64,000 bases of DNA from Arion vulgaris (lineage: Eukaryota > Mollusca > Gastropoda > Stylommatophora > Arionidae): assembly GCA_020796225.1 (NCBI GenBank), contig CM036771.1, forward strand, positions 25,650,176 through 25,714,175, written 5' to 3'. Below are positions 33,614 to 45,955 of this stretch, piece after piece (the stretch's first letter is position 1; the number at the start of each line of letters is the position of its first letter). Both the position numbers and the translations under genes were made by a program. The notes under the pieces were generated by a model. The model was not told where the DNA came from. It was given only the letters and a program-made list of their open reading frames with translations, and did not search any database.

Positions 33614-34005
33614 TGACGGAGATTATATTAGTGCTACTCTCATTGTTCCTAGTGTTTCTTGAATACGTAGCACTGTGACCTACAAGGCATGTCGTAAGAG
33701 GCTGAGGTAGAGGTCTAAGAAAGATAGACTAGTAAATTATATTAGTCCTACTCTCATTGCTCCTAGTGTTTCTTGAATACGTACCACTGTGACCTACAAG
33801 GCATGTCGTAAGAGGCTGAGGTAGAGGTCTAAGAAAGCTAGCCTAGTAAATAAAAGCGTCGCAGAAATCGGATGTGCTGGCCTACTGGAAGACGCATAAC
33901 TATTACAACGTACGATTGCTCTTAGATCACATACAGATCACAAAGAGTGGTTAAACAAGTGGTCGATATGGAGCGTTTGAAGAAGAAGAAGAATACGAAG
34001 CAGCA
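33614..34005 (+). mobile_element. Interspersed repeat X with 118-bp duplication
   Basis: The segment TATTAGTGCTACTCTCATTG ... GGTAGAGGTCTAAGAAAG occurs twice in tandem (about 33626-33743 and 33744-33861). The rest of repeat X follows once, with a GAAGAAGAAGAA tail. Confidence 0.75.
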
Positions 34006-34094
34006 ATTGATGGTATATAAATAATTACACTGATAAAACATCAATTCATTGACGAAATAGTAGCGCAGTTAATCTAGAAGAACTATGCAAATGG

Positions 34095-34330
34095 TGGCAT
34101 ATCCTTTACAAGACGTAGCCATCACCCACAGTAAACGAGTCGTTGATGTTCCAGACACCACTTATACGTTCAGTAGTTTCCCATTGCTTTCTGTACGGTG
34201 AGGTCTATTTTTACCTTTTGCAAAAATCCCACCGAAAAAAATTTGCTTCCAAATTTGCCCACCGTGGGGTTTGAGTCTGGTACGCTTGGATTTGTGATCG
34301 AGCTCACTACCACTTGAGCTACAGACGCTG
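34095..34330 (-). mobile_element. SINE-2 copy
   Basis: Tail GGCATATCCTTTACAAGACG, body CACTTATACGTTCAGTAGTT and GCAAAAATCCCACCG, minus-strand B box near 34268, and head GTGATCGAGCTCACTACCAC to CTACAGACGC. Confidence 0.85.
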
Positions 34331-34436
34331 ACAGCACAACAATAGAAGACTTAAACCGACATTACACTCTACTCCCGACCAATAAACACTTTCATTCCAC
34401 AATTGTATTTTCTCTGGACGCATTTATACATATATA

Positions 34437-34715
34437 TAACTGTTATAAGAAAGAGAAGATGGAGATATGTTGGACACACCTTGAGGAGAAATGATCAACG
34501 AATATCAAAGCAGGCATTGAAGTGGGATGCAAACGGTTCAAGAAAGAGAGGACGACCTAAGGAGACCCTGAAACGAACTTTGCTGAGAGAGGCAAGAAAT
34601 ATCGGTCTCAGTTCCATGGAGGAGATTGAGCGAGTTGCCCAGGATAAGCGGTATGGAGAAATTACTTGCAGCCCCTATGTAATGTATAACGGTACGAGAG
34701 GAACTATTATTATTA
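34437..34715 (+). mobile_element. LINE-A 3' fragment
   Basis: Starts at VIRKRRWRYVGHTLRRNDQR and runs through GRPKETLKRTLLREARNI to the 3' end GGTACGAGAGGAAC plus a TATTATTAT tail. It is one of the least damaged copies of this C-terminal region, with only one small deletion near RVAQDKRYG. 34716-34995 holds nothing recognised. Confidence 0.9.
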
Positions 34716-34995
34716 TATTATATATATATATATTTATACTGTACTGTATACTGAATATATCAACTGTGCGTCATTTAACAAAAATATTCGAGCCAGTATA
34801 TCGTCTGAGAACAGTGAACGGGTTAAAATACAAATTTAAATATAGGTCAGACAAGGTGAGAAAGTTCCATTCAAATTTTCACATAGGGTATCCATTACAT
34901 TATATTTTTCACGAACATTATCTGAGACATCAACGGTATAAATTGTAAGTAAACTAAAACGTTTACAAAATCTTTATAGAACGTAGGATGCGAAG

Positions 34996-37052
34996 TGTAT
35001 GTCAAATCTGAAGTGTGTCATATCTGAAGTATATGTCATATCTGAAGTATATGTCATATCTGAAGTATATGTCATATCTGAAGTATATGTCAAATCTGAA
35101 GTGTATGTCATATCTGAAGTGTATGTCATATCTGAAGTGTATGTCATATCTGAAGTGTATGTCATATCTAGTATCATTTTTCATATCTGAGTGTATGTCA
35201 TATCTGAAGTGTATGTCATATCTGAAGTATATGTCATATCTGAAGTATATGTCATATCTGAAGTGTATGTCATATCTGAAGTGTATGTCATATCTGAAGT
35301 GTATGTCATATCTGAAGTGCATGTCATATTGAAGTCATGTCATATTGAAGTATATGTCATATCTGAAGTGTATGTCATATCTGAAGTGTATGTCATATCT
35401 GAAGTATATGTCATATCTGAAGTATATGTCATATCTGAAGTGTATGTCATATCTGAAGTGCATGTCATATCTGAAGTGCATGTCATATCTGAAGTGATGT
35501 CATATTGAAGTGCATGTCATATCTGAAGTGCATGTCATATCTGTAGTGTATGTCATATCTGTAGTGTATGTCATATCTGTAGTGTATGTCATATCTGAAG
35601 TGTATGTCATATCTGAAGTGTATGTCATATCTGTAGTGTATGTCATATCTGTAGTGTATGTCATATCTGAAGTGTATGTCATATCTGTAGTGTATGTCAT
35701 ATCTGTAGTGTATGTCATATCTGAAGTGTATGTCATATCTGAAGTGTATGTCATATCTGAAGTGTATGTCATATCTGTAGTGTATGTCATATCTGTAGTG
35801 TATGTCATATCTGAAGTGTATGTCATATCTGTAGTGTATGTCATATCTGTAGTGTATGTCATATCTGAAGTGTATGTCATATCTGTAGTGTATGTCATAT
35901 CTGTAGTGTATGTCATATCTGTAGTGTATGTCATATCTGTAGTGTATGTCATATCTGTAGGGTATGTCATATCTGTAGTGTATGTCATATCTGAAGTGCA
36001 TGTCATATCTGAAGTGTATGTCATATCTGAAGTGTATGTCATATCTGAAGTGTATGTCATATCTGTAGTGTATGTCATATCTGAAGTGTATGTCATATCT
36101 GTAGTGTATGTCATATCTGTAGTGTATGTCATATCTGAAGTGTATGTCATATCTGAAGTGTATGTCATATCATGAAGTGCATGTCATATCTGAAGTGATG
36201 TCATATCTGTAGTGTATGTCTATTAGTGTAGTCATATCTGTAGTGTATGTATATCTGTAGGTGTATATCTGAAGTGCATGTCATATCTGTAGGGTATGTC
36301 ATATCTGTAGTGTATGTCATATCTGAAGTGTATGTCATATCTGTAGTGTATGTCATATCTGTAGTGTATGTCATATCTGTAGTGTATGTCATATCTGAAG
36401 TATATGTCATATCTGAAGTGTATGTCATATCTGAAGTGCATGTCATATCTGAAGTACATGTCATATCTGAAGTGCATGTCATATCTGTAGTGTATGTCAT
36501 ATATGAAGTGTATGTCATATCTGAAGTGCATGTCATATCTGTAGTGTACGTCATATCTGTAGTGTATGTCATATCTGTAGTGTATGTTATATCTGAAGTG
36601 CATGTCATATCTGTAGTGTATGTCATATCTGTAGTGTATGTCATATCTGAAGTGTATGTCATATCTGTAGTGTATGTCATATCTGTAGTGTATGTCATAT
36701 CTGAAATGCATGTCTTATCTGTAGTGTATGTCATATCTGTAGTGTATGTCATATCTGAAGTGTATGTCATATCTGTAGTGTATGTCATATCTGTAGTGTA
36801 TGTCATATCTGAAGTGTATGTCATATCTGAAGTGCATGTCCTATCTGAAGTGTATGTCATATCTGTAGTGTATGTCATATCTGTAGTGTATGTCATATCT
36901 GAAGTGCATGTCATATCTGAAGTGTATGTCATATCTGAAGTGTATGTCAAATCTGAAGTGCATGTCATATATGAAGTACATGTCAGATCTGTAGTGTATG
37001 TCAGATCTGTAGTGTATGTCATATCTGAAGTGCATGTCCTAAGTCTAAAGTG
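34996..37052. repeat. 18-bp minisatellite, about 114 copies
   Basis: The unit is GTATGTCATATCTGAAGT with frequent single-base alternatives: CTGAAG or CTGTAG, and GTGTATG, GTGCATG or GTATATG. The length is a multiple of three and no frame has a stop, so open frames of up to about 290 codons arise on both strands; these are not genes. Confidence 0.96.
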
Positions 37053-37079
37053 CATGTCAGATCATATTTCTAAGCTCAA

Positions 37080-37192
37080 AGTAAAGCTTTGTTTGAGATT
37101 CTCCACAAGGAATTCATTCATATTTTAGTTATATCAGAACGTTTATGCCAACAAACATGAAAAATGAGAATTAACTTCTTGCGGAGAATCCA
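37080..37192 (+). repeat. Repeat Y, partial inverted element
   Basis: GATTCTCCACAAGGAATTCA is followed by GTTATATCAGAACGTTTATG, ACAAACATGAAAAATGAGAA and TTAACTTCTTGCGGAGAATC. The outer parts are inverted copies of each other. Related copies are at 47758-48318 and 56682-56812. Confidence 0.65.
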
Positions 37193-37440
37193 AGCGGATC
37201 TTCTTTATTTGTCCTTTGGACTTCCAGACTTTCATTCCCATCCACTGTCCAGCAGAGAGCTGTCCTAAGCAATGTTCCTACTAGCATACGACATACATAA
37301 CCAATCCACCTCCAACTTCATCTTTTAATGGTGATCTTCAATGATGCACAAACTGGATTGATACTTTCTTTCAGGTTTTATCTCCCCCCTTTATGAAACC
37401 AGTTGCCTGATTGACCTCGTTCCTTTCATCCGATGTGACA
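37193..37440 (-). mobile_element. LINE-G C-terminal relic
   Basis: The minus strand reads ITIKRWSWRWIGYVCRMLVG and LLRTALCWTVDGNESLEVQR. This matches the 'RRWRWLGHVLRM ... LPRTALHWTPDGKRKRGRP' type C-terminus of LINEs, with substitutions and no intact frame. 37441-37730 beyond it is unassigned. Confidence 0.7.
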
Positions 37441-37730
37441 AAGTTATATACTGATTCTCTATCCGTAACACACTACTTTTACATGAATAGACTGTTAGCG
37501 CCTTGCTCAAGCTCCCAACCAGGAGGACTAGGAGATCACATTTTGTCTGCCCCTATCCTTAAGACTGTCTGACATGGGTGTCCCTAGCAGGAGCAAAGAT
37601 TCTGTCAGCATAGCTTTCTGGATCATGGAGATACGCAAGCTCCCCATCACTACAAGGTCGTGAGTGACATCGTGACATATGTAAATATGTCATTAAAATA
37701 CACAGTCCAGAGTGCAAGTTGTATGTACAT

Positions 37731-37937
37731 CATCATGAAACCGTTCACCACCACATCTTCAGGTGTCAAATCCTAGATGATGTCTGGAAGATGCTCCTTC
37801 CTCCAAGACCAGATAAATGGAAACATTATACGGAACAAAAGAACAACTCACAAACACATGCAGATACCACTACATAGCATTGGGCCGAAGGGCAAGAGCT
37901 CAAGTGTCGCTGAAACAACGAAGAAGAAGAAGAAATA
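37731..37937 (+). other. Unassigned interspersed-like segment with GAA tail
   Basis: It ends GAAACAACGAAGAAGAAGAA, the same tail type as repeat X and LINE-E. The open frame over it (SGRCSFLQDQINGN) is not recognised. Confidence 0.35.
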
Positions 37938-38024
37938 TACTCCTTACAGAAATCAAACACAACACAGTCTATATCAGAACTACAAGATAAATATTGCATC
38001 TACTAAATAGTTCATATGTTTCTC

Positions 38025-38027
<3 letters not shown>

Positions 38028-38071
<44 letters not shown>
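38028..38071. repeat. (CT)n microsatellite
   Basis: About 22 uninterrupted CT dinucleotides. Confidence 0.95.
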
Positions 38072-38075
<4 letters not shown>

Positions 38076-38195
38076 GTGCCTTTTTAACACCAGTTGGGGC
38101 ATATACCCTCATCCAACTTATACAAAATCTTTCTGTATTGATATTTGACTTGTTCACGGTTGGTTGGATTTTGTAGGCAAGGTTTTCTATCTGAT

Positions 38196-38310
38196 CGTGT
38201 AGAAAACCTCAGGACGAACCCCATCTTCGTCACCCCATACGACATATCTGGTAGGTCGAAGTGTTACTATTCTTTGCTTCGCTTTCCTTGTGTGCACCAG
38301 AAACACACGG
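38196..38310 (-). mobile_element. Repeat X fragment
   Basis: Contains CGACATATCTGGTAGGTCGA and GTGTTACTATTCTTTGCTTC, the 5' part of repeat X inverted. 38311-38984 holds nothing recognised apart from a short (AATC)n run at 38886-38903. Confidence 0.55.
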
Positions 38311-38984
38311 GATATGGCTTCACGTGATATAAATGAAACCATATTGGATTCCGGTGCAAAGAAAATAAAAAATCATGTGATAGCCTTAAATGAATGCGCA
38401 GCTAAAATTCCAAGACATATTTTGTTTAGCCGTCTAATATTACATGCATATTGCGGAGGTTTGTGATATTAGCAACTGTGACGCAAATGAAGATGGTGTC
38501 ACCTGTAGTGTACGTAGCCGGGTTTCACCACAGCTTCCTGTGGATAGAAAGAACACTGAATGTGTCCCAAACAAGAAATCACCAACAATGAAACAGCTGA
38601 CCGATACATGTATAGGAAAACATCACCAGCAAAGGAAGAACATCAACGAGGTCAAGTCTATACAACTATAGATGAATAATAACAAAATATTGTTACAAAA
38701 TATTATTAATATGATGTAGCAACAACAACAAATTCCTACAAAATATTTTCACCATCTTTAAAATTACATCCGGGACCCTCGCCGCTGCTACGGAGATCGA
38801 GCACTGCCACTGATATCTTCCTGTGTAAGAATGAGAACAGAGCACACATGGTTACTCACCGAAATGAAATAATGATGGTCTTAGTCAATCAATCAATCAA
38901 TCAAAACCAGAGTAATTGTGATAAATCCAAAGAATGGCAGACACATACAAATAGAGTATCACCTAACTGATGATACTAACATAT

Positions 38985-39385
38985 TTTGTGAAGCATGGAC
39001 ATTTAATAAGACATTGGAAAAATATATATGTACTTTTGAATATAAGTGTTACAGAAGAGTCCTTCGTATATCATGGACAGAGAAGAGAACAAATAGATCT
39101 ATCCAGAAAGAACTCAAAATCAAAGCAAACTGGCTGATGCTACAAATAAGAAAGAGAAAATTGAGATATTTTGAACATATAAAAAGACATGAAGGACTGG
39201 AGAAGACCATCATGGAAGGAGGCATACCGACAACAAGAAAAAGAGGAATACTACGGAGATGAGGGATTCAGGATGTAACTGATGGTTTGAACATAACGGC
39301 TGCAGAGGCATGTTTTATGATGGACTGTTGAGGTGGCAAAGTTCTGCTCAAGACAAACTACTTAATGATGATGAACATATTTTAA
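38985..39385 (+). mobile_element. LINE-C C-terminal fragment
   Basis: Reads EAWTFNKTLEKYICTFEYKC, YRRVLRISWTEKRTN, LMLQIRKRKLRYFEHIKR and EGLEKTIMEGGIPTTRKRG, then IQDVTDGL and a (GAT)-rich end. This is the best copy of the region that is expanded in tandem at 51905-53640. Confidence 0.87.
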
Positions 39386-39389
39386 CTAC

Positions 39390-40195
39390 TTGAGGGCAGG
39401 CAGTACTGTTTCTTCAGATGGAAACATTGTGTCGAAATTAATCAAAGAATTGGAATATCAAATTGTAACCTACACTTTGATGAGAAGCAGAATAAGACCA
39501 GAAATCAGTGATGAGCAGTGTGGATTTGTTGAAGGCAAGGGCACTAGCAACGCTATATATATCCTAAGAACACTAATAGAAAGATCAATAGAAGTAAAAG
39601 CAGATCTATACTTGTGCTTTATAGACTACTCCAAGGAGTTCGACAATGTACGCCATCAAGAACTTTACAAAATGTTAGAGAGCTTAAACATCGACAGCAA
39701 AGATCTAAGAATCATTCAGAACATATATTGCCAGCAAACAGCAGCTTTAAGAATAGACAAAATGATAGAACTTTCCAGAAGATGAAAAATGGTTTAGACA
39801 AGGATGCGTATTATCACCAGATCTGTTCTCACTGTATTATGAAAGCATTATTAGGTCTATAAAAGATATTATTGGAATAGCTGTGGGAGGACATATCATA
39901 AATAACCTGAGATACGCTGATGATACTGTCTTAATAGTAAGAAATGAAATGGAGCTACAGAAATTAGTTGATAAGGTTGTGACAGAAAGTAACAACAAAG
40001 GACTCGGTTTGAATATTAAAAGACAGAAGTTATGATATATCAAAAAGCAGATTCTGCCAAAATGCACCATCACAGTAAATGGGACTGATCTAAGACAAGT
40101 GCAGCAATTTAAATATCTCGGAGTCCTGTAACATCAGATGGCAGATGTCGATCAGAAATAAAGAGCATAATAGGACAAGCGAAAAGTATTTGCTG
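39390..40195 (+). mobile_element. LINE reverse transcriptase fragment
   Basis: Reads RPEISDEQCGFVEGKGTSNA, DLYLCFIDYSKEFDNVRHQE (first catalytic Asp block), then after a shift RQGCVLSPDLFSLYYE, and after another YADDTVLIVRNEMELQKLVD (catalytic YADD) and FKYLGS. All core RT blocks are present in order but in several frames, so it is a pseudogene. Confidence 0.88.
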
Positions 40196-40378
40196 AGGAG
40201 GAGATCGGACCACCTATGGACATGTCCGGAGTGCTATGATGATAGTCCTCATATAACTGATAACTAGGTTTCAAATAGAAAGAAAGACACACAATCGATT
40301 TAAGTGGAAACTTGTTGTCTCTGTCTTATGTGCCATTGGCAGTGGCGGCTCGTCATTAAGGCCCATTGGGGCCTGGAC

Positions 40379-42020
40379 CCCCAAAAAATAAAGTGTAACG
40401 TGTACTTATTACTTAATAAATAAAGTGTAACGTGTACTTATTACTTAATAAATAAAGTGTAACGTGTACTTATTACTTAATAAATAAAGTGTAACGTGTA
40501 CTTATTACTTAATAAATAAAGTGTAACGTGTACTTATTACTTAATAAATAAAGTGTAACGTGTACTTATTACTTAATAAATAAAGTGTAACGTGTACTTA
40601 TTACTTAATAAATAAAGTGTAACGTGTACTTATTACTTAATAAATAAAGTGTAACGTGTACTTATTACTTAATAAATAAAGTGTAACGTGTACTTATTAC
40701 TTAATAAATAAAGTGTAACGTGTACTTATTACTTAATAAATAAAGTGTAACGTGTACTTATTACTTAATAAATAAAGTGTAACGTGTACTTATTACTTAA
40801 TAAATAAAGTGTAACGTGTACTTATTACTTAATAAATAAAGTGTAACGTGTACTTATTACTTAATAAATAAAGTGTAACGTGTACTTATTACTTAATAAA
40901 TAAAGTGTAACGTGTACTTATTACTTAATAAATAAAGTGTAACGTGTACTTATTACTTAATAAATAAAGTGTAACGTGTACTTATTACTTAATAAATAAA
41001 GTGTAACGTGTACTTATTACTTAATAAATAAAGTGTAACGTGTACTTATTACTTAATAAATAAAGTGTAACGTGTACTTATTACTTAATAAATAAAGTGT
41101 AACGTGTACTTATTACTTAATAAATAAAGTGTAACGTGTACTTATTACTTAATAAATAAAGTGTAACGTGTACTTATTACTTAATAAATAAAGTGTAACG
41201 TGTACTTATTACTTAATAAATAAAGTGTAACGTGTACTTATTACTTAATAAATAAAGTGTAACGTGTACTTATTACTTAATAAATAAAGTGTAACGTGTA
41301 CTTATTACTTAATAAATAAAGTGTAACGTGTACTTATTACTTAATAAATAAAATGTAACGTGTACTTATTACTTAATAAATAAGTGTAGCGTGTAACTTA
41401 TTACTTAATAAATAAAGTTGTCGTTTGCTTATTGCTTACAATAAATAGAAGTGTAACGTGATTCTTATTACTTAATAATAAGTGTTAACGTGTACTTATT
41501 ACTTATTTTTAAATAAGGTGTAACGTGTAACTTATTACTTTAATAAATAAAGTGTAGTGCATTTTGAAATAACTGACTGATTTTACTTAATAAATAATAT
41601 GATGTAACGTTACCTATTACAGAATAAATAAGTGAACGTGTATTTATTACATTTAATAAATAAAAGTGTAACGTGTACTATTATAATGAACGAATTAATA
41701 AAATAAAGTTAACATGTAACTTATTATAATAACATAAGAAATGTAACGTGTATTATTACTTAATAAATAAACGAACTATTAGCAAAAAAAATTCGGTCTT
41801 ATTACTTAATAAATAAAGTGTAACGTGTACTTATTATTAATAAATAAAGTGTAATGTGTACTTTTTAAACTTAATAAATAAAGTGTAACGTGACTTATTA
41901 CTTAAAAAAATAAAGTGTAAGTCAGTACTTATTACTTACAAAATAAAGTGTAACGTGTACTTATTACTATGTAATAATAAAGGTGTAACGTGTACTTATT
42001 ACTTAATAAATAAAGTGATG
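40379..42020. repeat. 32-bp minisatellite
   Basis: About 51 copies of a unit with signature AGTGTAACGTGTACTTATTA. From 40379 to about 41350 roughly 30 copies are identical. From about 41350 to 42000 copies carry many small insertions and deletions, then the last ones are clean again. Confidence 0.96.
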
Positions 42021-42107
42021 TCATGTCAGGTAGTAATGTATGTAAACAGTACAAGATGTAAGTAGCTCCGGGAGTAAGCATGACGTCAGTAGATCCTGTA
42101 ATAACAC

Positions 42108-42575
42108 CCGTATGTTGCCGGGGCTCGTAAGAGGAACAAAGAATAGTAACACTGTTACCTACAAGGTGTGTCTTGCCCGCGTGCCCAGCGTGTTCGTAGC
42201 GCGTTGGACTACGGGTGACTAGTCCTCTGTAAGTGCGGGTTCAACTCCGCGGACTGGCAGAAAAGCTACAGGTTCCCCAGATTTACGGTGTTCGTGGCAC
42301 CGAGCCGAAGGGTTACGATGTCCATGACACCGAGCCGAAAAGTTTTCCCAGCTCAAGTGCTTCTGGATCGAAAAAAAAACAAGGTGTGTCTTAAGATGCG
42401 ACTGAGATAGAGGGCGCCTATAGAAGCTACCCTAGTAAATAAAAGCGTCGCAGAAACCGGATATTCTGAACTACTTAACCGGCATATCGTACATTTACTC
42501 TTAGGCTCAGGTCACATACAAATCACAAAGAGTGGTTTAACACGTGGTCGATATCGGGCGCTCAAAGAAGAAAAA
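42108..42575 (+). mobile_element. Repeat X split by SINE-1
   Basis: GAGGAACAAAGAATAGTAAC before and GTAAATAAAAGCGTCGCAGA plus CACAAAGAGTGGTTTAACAC after the SINE. It ends near AAAGAAGAAAAAG. Confidence 0.8.
42175..42379 (+). mobile_element. SINE-1, complete copy with target-site duplication
   Basis: 205 bp. A-box region TTCGTAGCGCGTTGGACT, B box GGTTCAACTCC, body CCAGATTTACGGTGTTCGTG, tail CTTCTGGATCG plus A9. CAAGGTGTGTCTT flanks it at 42162-42174 and 42380-42392 (13 bp), proof of insertion by target-primed reverse transcription. Confidence 0.93.
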
Positions 42576-42579
42576 GTAC

Positions 42580-42965
42580 AGTAATAATGTATGCAAGCGC
42601 AACAAGGAAGTGGGTATCTCCGAGTAAAAAATGAGGTTGTCTTGTAATAATATATCAACCAAGAGTGGTCTCGAGTAAACAATCAATGAAGAAGGGTATG
42701 TCTTGTAATAATGTATGCAAACGCCACAAGGAAGCAGGTGTCTCGGAGTAAACATAACAAAAGTCAACAACAAGGAAGTGCTAGAAACATAACAAAAGTC
42801 AACAACGGAAACGTGTCTCCGGGAGTAAACATAACAAAAGTCAACAACAAGGAAGCAGGCGTATCCGGGAGTAAACAGATCAATGAAGAAGGCATATTCT
42901 GTAACAATATATGCAAACAGATCAAGGAAGTAAACGTTTCGGTAGAAAAAAGGACAATAAAGTAG
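42580..42965. repeat. Degenerate minisatellite
   Basis: Irregular repeats of AATGTATGCAAACGC, CAAGGAAGCAGG, CTCCGGGAGTAAAC and ATAACAAAAGTCAACAACAA. The period varies from about 40 to 60 bp. 42966-43202 beyond holds nothing recognised. Confidence 0.7.
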
Positions 42966-43202
42966 ATACCTCCAGAAATGTAGTTAATAGCACGTGAATG
43001 ACGTTGGAACGTAATATATATATGTGTATAGTTGGAAGCAGGTGAAAATTATAAATTTGCATCCAGGAAAGACACAAGAATTGAACATTCTACTCACGTG
43101 AGTGCAAACATAATTCATAGAAAAGATGTAATAGATGGATAGAAGTCAACAAATTGTTGAGACATTAGAATGTTTACATTTCTCTGTGTGGTTTCCATGA
43201 AA

Positions 43203-43475
43203 GCTTCTTCTTCTTCATCGAACGTTCCACAACGACCACCTGTTAACCACTCTGTGTGATTTGTATGTGATCCGAGCCTAAAAGCGATTATACTCTGTTC
43301 CAGTTATGCGTCTACAAGTAGGCCAGCACATCCGTTTTCTGCAACGCTTTTATTTACTATGGTAGCTTCCCTAGGTCCTACATCAGTTGCCTTTTACGAC
43401 AGGACTTGTAGATCGCAGTGGTGCTATTCCTTGCTTCCCTTGCGGGCCTCGGCACTACACGTGCCTCGGCACTAC
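43203..43475 (-). mobile_element. Repeat X copy
   Basis: Starts CTTCTTCTTC (GAA tail inverted), then AACCACTCTGTGTGATTTGT, CAACGCTTTTATTTACTATG and GGTGCTATTCCTTGCTTCCC. Confidence 0.75.
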
Positions 43476-43740
43476 ACGGGCATCCATGGCAGCGAGGAAT
43501 AGAATCAATATCTTCTGTCAACGCATATCGTAAAAGAGGACTTTTAGGAGATTGACGTGGGACCCGCGATCGCTACAGAAACCTATATAGAAAACCTTAA
43601 TTTCCGTTTCTCTCTCTAGTGAATACCATTACTTCGGTTTTGTCGATGTTTATTCTCATATTTCATTCATTGCATAATAATTGGAGTATGTTAATGTGAT
43701 GCAGTAGCTGTTCCGCTGTTGCTGATATTCCGAATAACAA
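43476..43740 (-). mobile_element. LINE reverse transcriptase relic
   Basis: The minus strand reads LLFGISATAEQLLHHINILQ, then NMRINIDKTEVMVFTRE. This is the segment after the YADD box ending in the 'INxxKTEVMVF' block conserved in LINE reverse transcriptases. 43741-43950 holds nothing recognised. Confidence 0.7.
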
Positions 43741-43950
43741 GGTCCGGATTAGAGCCAATCAAGAGACTCCCGATACAAAATAATATATCCAGGAAAATAA
43801 CAATGCGTGTGTCAAGAAAATATCACAGAAAGAGCTCAAGCGTATTGACTACGTCCCCCTGTCGAGTGCGGTTTTTCCTAACAAAATACGGGTCTAACAC
43901 CATATCCTCCAACATACCGTATACAGGATATAACTACGGGCTCTTAACTT

Positions 43951-44057
43951 AAGTTTAATCCACGCAAACAATTTGCAACCAAACTGTCCGCAGCGTGATT
44001 CGAACTCAGAACGTCGGGGTTAATAGACCGAGTCACTAACCCCTAGCCACAGACGCC
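43951..44057 (-). mobile_element. SINE-2 head
   Basis: tRNA-like head only, nearly identical to 26160-26271: CAACCAAACTGTCCGCAGCG, GTGATTCGAACTCAGAACGT. Truncated where the 37-bp array begins. Confidence 0.8.
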
Positions 44058-44393
44058 ACCAGATAATATTACTATCAATTTTCCAGATTACAGTACAGAT
44101 AATATTAATATAATTTCTCAGATTACAGTACAGATATATATATCATTTCTCCAGATTACAGTACAGATAATATTACTATCAATTTCTCCAGATTACAGTA
44201 CAGATAATATTAATATAAATTTCTCCAGATTACAGTACAGATAATATTAATATTCTCAGATTACAGTACGATAATGTTATATCAAATTCTCAGATTACAG
44301 TACAGATAATATTAATATCAATTTCTCCAGATTACAGTACAGATAATATTAATATCAATTTCTCCAGATTACAGTACAGATAATATTAATACA
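44058..44393. repeat. 37-bp minisatellite
   Basis: About nine copies with signature CCAGATTACAGTACAGATAA. It begins exactly where the SINE-2 head stops. 44394-44825 holds nothing recognised. Confidence 0.93.
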
Positions 44394-44825
44394 TGCTTTT
44401 TTACTACCAGCTGAAGCTACATGTTTAATTTTAAAGGTAATACAGATTAATGGGGATATACGTCTCACTCGATGTAACACAATACACACACATCACTATT
44501 AATATATGAGAAAGCGTACGTATATACATAAATGTTTTCTTTGCTCTTATGAATCTCAGTAATTGTCCACAGATTGTAGATTCTGTTTCGAATGCCAAGT
44601 TAGAAAACCAAATTTGACATAGTTATCACGTGGTAACCCCATGATGTCGCTGATAGAGTGTGAATTTTGATCTTGGCTTGTAAAATTGTGGACAAATCTA
44701 CGAATTTACAAAATTGTTTTCCAACGCTCAGATTTACTGATGAAATGAGGATGTGTACGCACAAAAGAGGACGTACGGCAACCATATTATATATATATAT
44801 ATACTGTTACTATCATATTTGGAGA

Positions 44826-45012
44826 AAAAAATTTCGATCTAGAAGCACTTGAGCTATCAGCTCTTCGGTTCGGTTCCATGGACATCGTAACCCTTCGGTT
44901 CGGGGCCACGAACACCGTAAATCTGGAGAACCTGTGACTTCTCTGCCAGCCCGCGGAATTGAACCGCACTCACAGGGGGTTTGCCACCCGACGTCCAGAT
45001 CTCCGAACACGT
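44826..45012 (-). mobile_element. SINE-1 copy
   Basis: Tail TTCGATCTAGAAGCACTTGA, body CACGAACACCGTAAATCTGG, and B-box region GCGGAATTGAACCGCACTCA. Confidence 0.86.
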
Positions 45013-45169
45013 TGGTCAGATGGGCACAACAATATATACAGAACCGTCAATTGTATAATGTATCTGTATAATATTGCAAATATGTACATTTTTTAGTGTC
45101 AACGTTACTTTAAGAAAACTTATCATACTGACAAAATACTGATTTGAAACATCGACAGATAAGATTTGG

Positions 45170-45955
45170 TATATTGACACGACATACTGACATAGACACA
45201 ACATATTGATATAGACACAACATACTGACATAGACACAACATACTGACATAGACACAACATACTGACATAGACACAACATACTGATATAGACACAACATA
45301 CTGACATAGACGCAACATATTGACATAGACACAACATACTGACATAGACACAACATACTGATATAGACACAACATACTGGCATAGACACAACATACTGGC
45401 GTAGACAAGACATACTGACATAGACAACATACTGACATAGACACAACATACTGGCATAGACACAACATACTGGCGTAGACAAGACATACTGACATAGACA
45501 ACACATACTGTCATAGACAAGACATACTGTCATAGACAAGACATACTGACATATACAAGACATACTGACATAGACAAAACATACTGACATAGACAAGACC
45601 TACTGACATAGACACAACATACTGACATAGACACAATATACTGCTAGACAGGACATACTGGCATAGGCGAGACATACTGACAGGAGACAATACAGACTGG
45701 CAGGAGACATATACGACATACTGACATAGTCAAGACATATTGTCATAACAATCAACATACTGACATATACAACACCCCGACATGACACATATACAACACT
45801 CAACATACTGACATATATAACACCTCAACATACTGACAGTATACAACACTCAACATACGACATATACACACTCAACATACTGACATATACAACACTCAAC
45901 ATACTGACATATACAACACTCAACATACTGACATATACAAAACTCGACATACTGA
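45170..45955. repeat. 19-bp minisatellite
   Basis: About 41 copies of ACATACTGACATAGACACA. Right of 45770 the unit changes to an ACTCAACATACTGACATATA form. The same core in the opposite orientation sits inside the foldback element at 48085-48250. 45956-46127 holds nothing recognised. Confidence 0.94.

Noticed and set aside
34996..37128. Open frames up to 293 codons on both strands
   Set aside because: The 18-bp unit has no stop in any of these frames; sense and antisense are equally open.
38444..38671. 75-codon open frame with several cysteines
   Set aside because: No recognised motif, no signal peptide, and it lies in unassigned repeat-rich DNA; kept out as unsupported.
45016..45596. Cys/Val-rich repeat proteins on the minus strand
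   Set aside because: Product of the 19-bp array; all three frames are open.
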